NCBI GenBank assembly: GCA_905250115.1
Contig: CAJNOI010000156.1
Span: 62,001 to 126,000 of the forward strand
Direction of reading: 5' to 3'
Length of the DNA stretch: 64,000 nucleotides
Origin: Adineta steineri
Lineage: Eukaryota > Rotifera > Eurotatoria > Adinetida > Adinetidae
Part shown: positions 59,961-64,000 of the stretch, one piece after another
Layout of the letters: the number at the start of each line of letters is the position of its first letter
Position numbering within the stretch: the first letter of the stretch is position 1
Position numbers and translations under genes: made by a program
Notes under the pieces: generated by a model
The model's input: the letters and a program-made list of their open reading frames with translations, nothing else
Told to the model about the DNA's origin: nothing
Database searches by the model: none

Positions 59961-60988
59961 TGATGAAAGTGAAATATAGTCAATAAACAAGTTTAGGAAA
60001 ATCTTCACAGATATTCAATATTATTTGTAGTATAAACTAAAGATTTTAAAATAAATATCCATATCTCAAAATTATTCAATGAAACTGTACATAATGATAT
60101 AGTTATCTTGAATAAAAGTCTTTTCTGAAAGATCTGAGTCAGTTGTTAAAGCGCGCAGCATCCTGTATTGAGTTTATCCGGTAGTTTCTTTGAATTTTGA
60201 ACATGTGACTATTGAACTTGAAAAAGAAATTATTCTCATTTTAACTTGTTATCGTTTATCTCAGATAAACAAAATATCTTTTGTGAAGAATATAATTTCT
60301 TATTCATAACATATTGATCTGAATAAATGAATACTAATTTTGGATGATTTAAATGAAGATAACTTTGAAAATAATTCTAATCCGATCGAATCACATCTAC
60401 GTGCATTATGTTTTTTCGAATATGTTTAAAAATACCAGTACTACTAATAATTTTACAAGTCTTGATTGTATATATTGAAATTTTCTATGTACAAATAATC
60501 AATGTCATGAAGTAAAAGTTATACATTTTACAGTTATCATGAGGCACTTGTTTGTTCTATTAATATTGATAGTAATTATATTGATTGAATAGAACAAATC
60601 GATAATACTAATGACAATAATACAATAGAAATCGATATCTTAGAACAAACTCCTACTACAATATGTAAATCTTTTACATTAAAAAGAAAGCAAAATGATA
60701 TTATAGATGAAATAGAAATCATAAAAAAAATAAAAACGACTACAAATCAATCAAGCATTTCTAATTCTAGTATTGTATCAAAAGAGCAAGTGTAATCTTT
60801 AGAAACTATAAATGATTAAGATGGTTAGAATTTTTACAGAATTCAGGAAGAAAAAATCTATTTTTTAAAATATTAATTACAAAAAAAGCCTGTTGAGGAT
60901 TACGATCGAATGCTATCTAGTTGTTTTGCTCGTTTGATTGTTTTTCCCGTTAATCGTAAGCACTCCAAGTATATATTGTAATCATTAT
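59946..60988. other. Region between F-box copy 2 and foldback copy 2
   Basis: The end of the palindrome arm, AT-rich DNA, and a decayed coding segment at about 60330-60795. No intact gene. Confidence 0.55.
60330..60795 (+). pseudogene. Decayed coding fragment with stops and frameshifts
   Basis: Protein-like reading shifts between frames: LCTNNQCHEVKVIHFTV near 60487, then YHEALVCSINIDSNYID, a TGA near 60586, then IEQIDNTNDNNTIEIDILEQ and onward to KRKQNDIIDEIEIIKKIKTT and a TAA at 60795. The family was not recognised. It lies just left of foldback copy 2. Confidence 0.4.
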
Positions 60989-61216
60989 GATAATAGTTTT
61001 GTAGTAACATGCTGCGACCGTTCCACCTCGCCCTCTCATGTGTTTTTTTTGCATTGGATTTCTTTCGGAGTATTTTGTGTTTGATGTTGTCTAACTACTA
61101 TAGCTAAATAGAAAAAAAATTTAAATTTAGTTTTTATGCTTTTTTATTTACTTTTTGTCGATTATTTCGTAGTTCCATCAAGAATTCGTATAACGAGTCT
61201 TTATTATGGTCGTCTA

Positions 61217-61262
61217 ATATGGGTGTGTGTGTGTGTATCTTATTCATTGCACCCACACCCAC
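61217..61262. repeat. TGTGGG-like inverted element, copy m
   Basis: GGGTGTGTGTGTGTGTATCT and TTGCACCCACACCCACT face each other in the left arm of foldback copy 2. It corresponds to copy o in the right arm. Confidence 0.65.
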
Positions 61263-62032
61263 TCTTTAATTCATTCATATATTTTGTTTAATTCGTCTAC
61301 CTAAATGAAGAACAATAAAGAAGCTTGGTTATCAAGATTTGTTTTACTTACTTTGTATTTATTCGTTTCTATTTCCTTCATGTACATATTCATATCGTCG
61401 TTTTCTGCATCATCTTCAAGATCTGTGCCATTATCTTCAGATTCATATTCATCTTATGTTCTAAATTTTGTATTGAAAGACGAGGCTTTTTAACATGTTG
61501 ATTCCAGCCACTTAATCTATCCAGGTCGAACAATCCGGCACAGAAACGGCCGGTTCCGTGGTATTTCGGAGTTGTACGGAAGCAGTATTCCCGATTAACG
61601 GATCCAATGACCGGATTTGTCTGATTTGGGTCGGAACCGACAGAAACAAGTCAAAACCGGCAGTCGGATACGATTACATTACTTCTCCATCGGATTCCTG
61701 GCATTTTCCGAGCGGGTTCCGCCTAGAAATAGCTAGTTCCCTCAGGGATTTTTCCAGAAATTCATGGAATCCTGCTTCAGGAACCATTGTCCTGGGTATC
61801 TGTTGTTAATGTTTCGTTTCCTAAATTTGTTGATGTAATTGAAATAGTTGATGATGATAAGGCATGCACCCAGTGTCAGTCGGACTGTGCTGGTGCATGC
61901 CTAATTTTGATATTGTTTCAATTTTATTAATAAACTTACAACAAACACTTGCATAAGATAATCGCGTTCGTCATCAAGATATTCCTCGTCATTAGGTGTT
62001 GTTGAGGTCATTTTACAAGTAAACGAAAACCA

Positions 62033-62136
62033 CCTTGAGGGTGTGGATGAGTATGGTGGTGTGGATGGGTATGATGTGTGTGTGTGTAGGTGTGGATGCG
62101 AATGCTAGGCGAATACAGTATTCACACCCACACCCG
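62033..62136. repeat. TGTGGG-like inverted element, copy n
   Basis: It starts CTTGAGGGTGTGGATGAG, shares the spacer GGCGAATACAGTATTCACAC with copy j at 51.5 kb, and ends CACACCCACACCCGCG. Confidence 0.7.
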
Positions 62137-62273
62137 CGATGATGTGAATATGTACATCAAAGAAATAGAAACGAATAAACTAAATGTAAGTAAAACGAAT
62201 CTTGATAACCAAGCTTCTTTATTTGCCTTCATTTAGGTAGACGAATTAAACAAAATATATGAATGAATTAAAG

Positions 62274-62322
62274 GGTGGGTGTGGGTGGGGGTACAATAAA
62301 TAAGATACACCCGCACCCGTAG
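62274..62322. repeat. TGTGGG-like inverted element, copy o
   Basis: GGTGGGTGTGGGTGGGGGTA and ATACACCCGCACCCG surround CAATAAATAAG. It lies in the right arm of foldback copy 2. Confidence 0.7.
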
Positions 62323-62552
62323 TAGACGATCATGATAAAGACTCGTTATACGGAGTTTTGATGCAACTGCGAAATAATCGACAAAAAGTAAATAAAAAAA
62401 TCATAAAAACCAAATTTAAATTTTTTTCCTATTTAGCTACAGGAGTTTGACAACATCAAACACAAAATACTTGGAAAGAAATCCGATGCGAACAAAACAC
62501 ACGAGAGGGCGAGGTGGAACGGTCGCAGCATGTTACTACAAAACTACTATCT

Positions 62553-62612
62553 TGGGGTGTGGGTGTGAATACTGTATTTCCCTAGCATCCACATCCACAC
62601 CCACACTCTCAA
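62553..62612. repeat. TGTGGG-like inverted element, copy p
   Basis: GGGGTGTGGGTGTGAATACT and CATCCACATCCACACCCACA surround GTATTTCCCTAG. It abuts the outer end of foldback copy 2 and shares its spacer, reversed, with copies j and n. Confidence 0.7.
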
Positions 62613-63382
62613 ACTTATCAAAAACTACTAAGTGCATATAGAGCATTATTTGAAATCAATTTAGATGTATCGTTAGAACCAAGAAAAACAGCTACATCAA
62701 ATAGACAAGTTTTAGTAAAGTGGATTTGTTCTACAATGGCTGTAAGTTGAGTTTATTCATTTAAATAAAATAGATTATATACATTAAAATAGTATTTATC
62801 TAAAATAATATCGATTTAAAAAATTCTATTAAAAATCTATATATGATGAAATATGTGATATATTATTTGAATTTTTATTTCAGGGTCAATACGCTCATGT
62901 TGATGTAACTCAGTATTTATTAGGACCAATACCAACACCAACAGCAACACCAGCAACTGATGAAAATAAAAATGAAGATGACCATGACAATCAAGATCAA
63001 AACGAAGATATCGAGGAAGATGACATATATGATCAAATTGAAATTGAAGCGGACAACGAACAAGATCCTTCAAACGTCTTCGTTCAAGAATTAAATCGTA
63101 ATGAAACAAATGTAAACCAAAATAAGACTTAATTTTTTAGTATACATAATTTTTTATCCAATTTAGATAGCAGCATTAATAGGAATGAAACGCTCATATC
63201 TTGCTGAACTGCGTGACGCACGAAGAGAAGGAATAAACGCTGGCCGCAAAAGCCAACCCATCACCACAACTGTAGATTATTTCGAGTCAGAGCTAGACAA
63301 ATATCAGCGATGGCTCAAAGCGATGAAAAGGACAATACGAACAGCAAAAAAACTGTCATCGAAACATATGCAGAAACAATAA
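62608..63382 (+). CDS. Unknown protein with acidic middle, 5' end missing or cut
   Basis: Three in-phase segments join cleanly: about 62608-62741 (SAYRALFEINLDVSLEPRKT; VKWICSTMA), 62884-63111 (GQYAHVDVTQYLLGPIPTPT then an Asp/Glu-rich stretch) and 63167-63382 (IAALIGMKRSYLAELRDARR; ending SSKHMQKQ). No ATG begins the first segment and its open frame runs left into the TGTGGG element that abuts foldback copy 2. The 5' part was therefore either removed by that insertion or lies in an exon not recognised. The C-terminal part is basic and helical. I do not recognise the family. The acidic stretch on the opposite strand gives a spurious open frame. Confidence 0.5.
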
Positions 63383-64000
63383 AAAAATATTAAGTTTTTT
63401 ATTCTTATTACTGATATTATTTTATCACAGTTGTTCAAAATGTTGATTATAAAATGTTCTATCATCATTTTTTCGAACCAACTTGTATATATTGTCTTTC
63501 AATAAAAACACCTGTATTTATACTAATTATGTTTGTAATATTCAATATTTATTATCGGAGTTTATCATGTATGATTGTAGAATAAAGTATAGATTTCCAT
63601 GACAACCTTATCAGCTCTCGCTTTACTCGATGCAATTTTATTCTCTTCATGTTGTTATAGCTTATCGAACTTTTCTCTAACTCATACTGTTGTGAAAGAT
63701 AAGGCCGGATCAACTTCAATCTTTTATTCTTTATCTTTATAGTCTTATTACATATTAACGTCAATTTATTATTTGTCTTTTAATCACTGACATAACGGTT
63801 ATATAAGTCATATAAATCTTATATTATTATACTCTAATGAAATAGTCTGTTATCAAATGAATTTATGTCAAACAAGTACATATGAATGTTTCAATACAAA
63901 TAAATGAGCCATTCTTTTCTTTTCGTATAAATCTTAAATACAAGATCGATAAATAAAAAAAACGCTAGAATATGATATCCTATAAGCTGATTTTACACAT
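63383..64000. other. AT-rich right end of window
   Basis: The 3' flank of the unknown gene. An AATAAA occurs near 63499. No gene was recognised up to the window edge. Confidence 0.55.

Larger units (their letters stand above)
60989..62552. mobile_element. Foldback-type element with long terminal inverted repeats, copy 2
   Basis: The left arm (60989-61402) and right arm (62138-62552) are inverted copies. Outer ends pair as TAGTTTTGTAGTAACATGCT with AGCATGTTACTACAAAACTA; inner ends pair at GTACATATTCATAT. Arms also share ACGGTCGCAGCATG, CGATTATTTCG and TGATAACCAAGCTTC. The interior of about 735 bp holds the GC-rich block shared with copy 1. No long protein frame resembles a transposase, so the element would depend on another source. 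No clear target-site duplication was found. TGTGGG-type elements lie in both arms and in the interior. Confidence 0.78.

Noticed and set aside
50876-62552. The two repeat copies considered as LTRs of one retroelement
   Set aside because: They are internally inverted, not simple direct LTRs, and no gag or pol frame lies between them; the interval holds F-box genes instead.
62837-63109. Minus-strand frame opposite the acidic exon
   Set aside because: Complement of an Asp/Glu-rich coding exon whose splice phases fit the plus strand.

Overview
The window reads as AT-rich animal nuclear DNA, most likely from a bdelloid rotifer. Genes on both strands are split by short AT-rich GT-AG introns. Conserved animal genes are present: SF3A3, an ANKFN1/wide awake homologue and a class-5-type semaphorin. 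They sit beside families known to be expanded in bdelloids (ADP-ribosyltransferase-TPR proteins, F-box proteins, Kelch proteins) and a bacterial-type UDP-GlcNAc 2-epimerase. Many short elements are built from TGTGGG-like units, which is the bdelloid telomere repeat as I recall it. The taxonomic call is inference; no marker gene settles it. There are two assembly gaps (18733-18742 and 44691-44790).

Layout. Positions 1-15.8 kb look like ordinary core genome: SF3A3 (minus, lacking only its C-terminal tail), a divergent small acidic protein gene, a 3.1 kb gene-poor stretch, then a large multi-exon ANKFN1/wake gene with what look like alternative first exons. From 16.6 kb rightwards the character changes. 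TGTGGG-like inverted elements appear about every 3 kb, and the genes are mostly lineage-specific or fusion types. In order these are an ART-TPR gene flanked by inverted copies of one element, a membrane-anchored epimerase/glycosyltransferase fusion broken by an in-frame TGA, a rhodopsin-like GPCR, a TIR-NACHT-HEAT receptor of about 1635 aa, a GNAT acetyltransferase, an F-box gene, an ankyrin-ubiquitin fusion, a second ART-TPR gene, a mucin-stalk membrane protein and a Thr-linked Kelch protein running into a gap. A semaphorin-5-like gene lies at 45.6-50.2 kb.

The last 14 kb are rearranged. Two copies of a foldback-type element occur at 50.9-51.95 kb and 60.99-62.55 kb, the second with inverted arms of about 410 bp. 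Two F-box paralogues form a large imperfect palindrome (arms about 52.6-54.9 and 57.7-59.96 kb) around a beta-propeller-like orphan gene. A fragment resembling WDHD1/Ctf4 stops at the first foldback copy, and other decayed open segments lie between.

Functionally, the TIR-NACHT-HEAT protein, the two ART-TPR proteins and the ankyrin-ubiquitin fusion could all act in intracellular sensing or defence (NAD+ use, ADP-ribosylation, ubiquitin-like tagging). Nothing in the sequence shows that they work together; their proximity is only suggestive.
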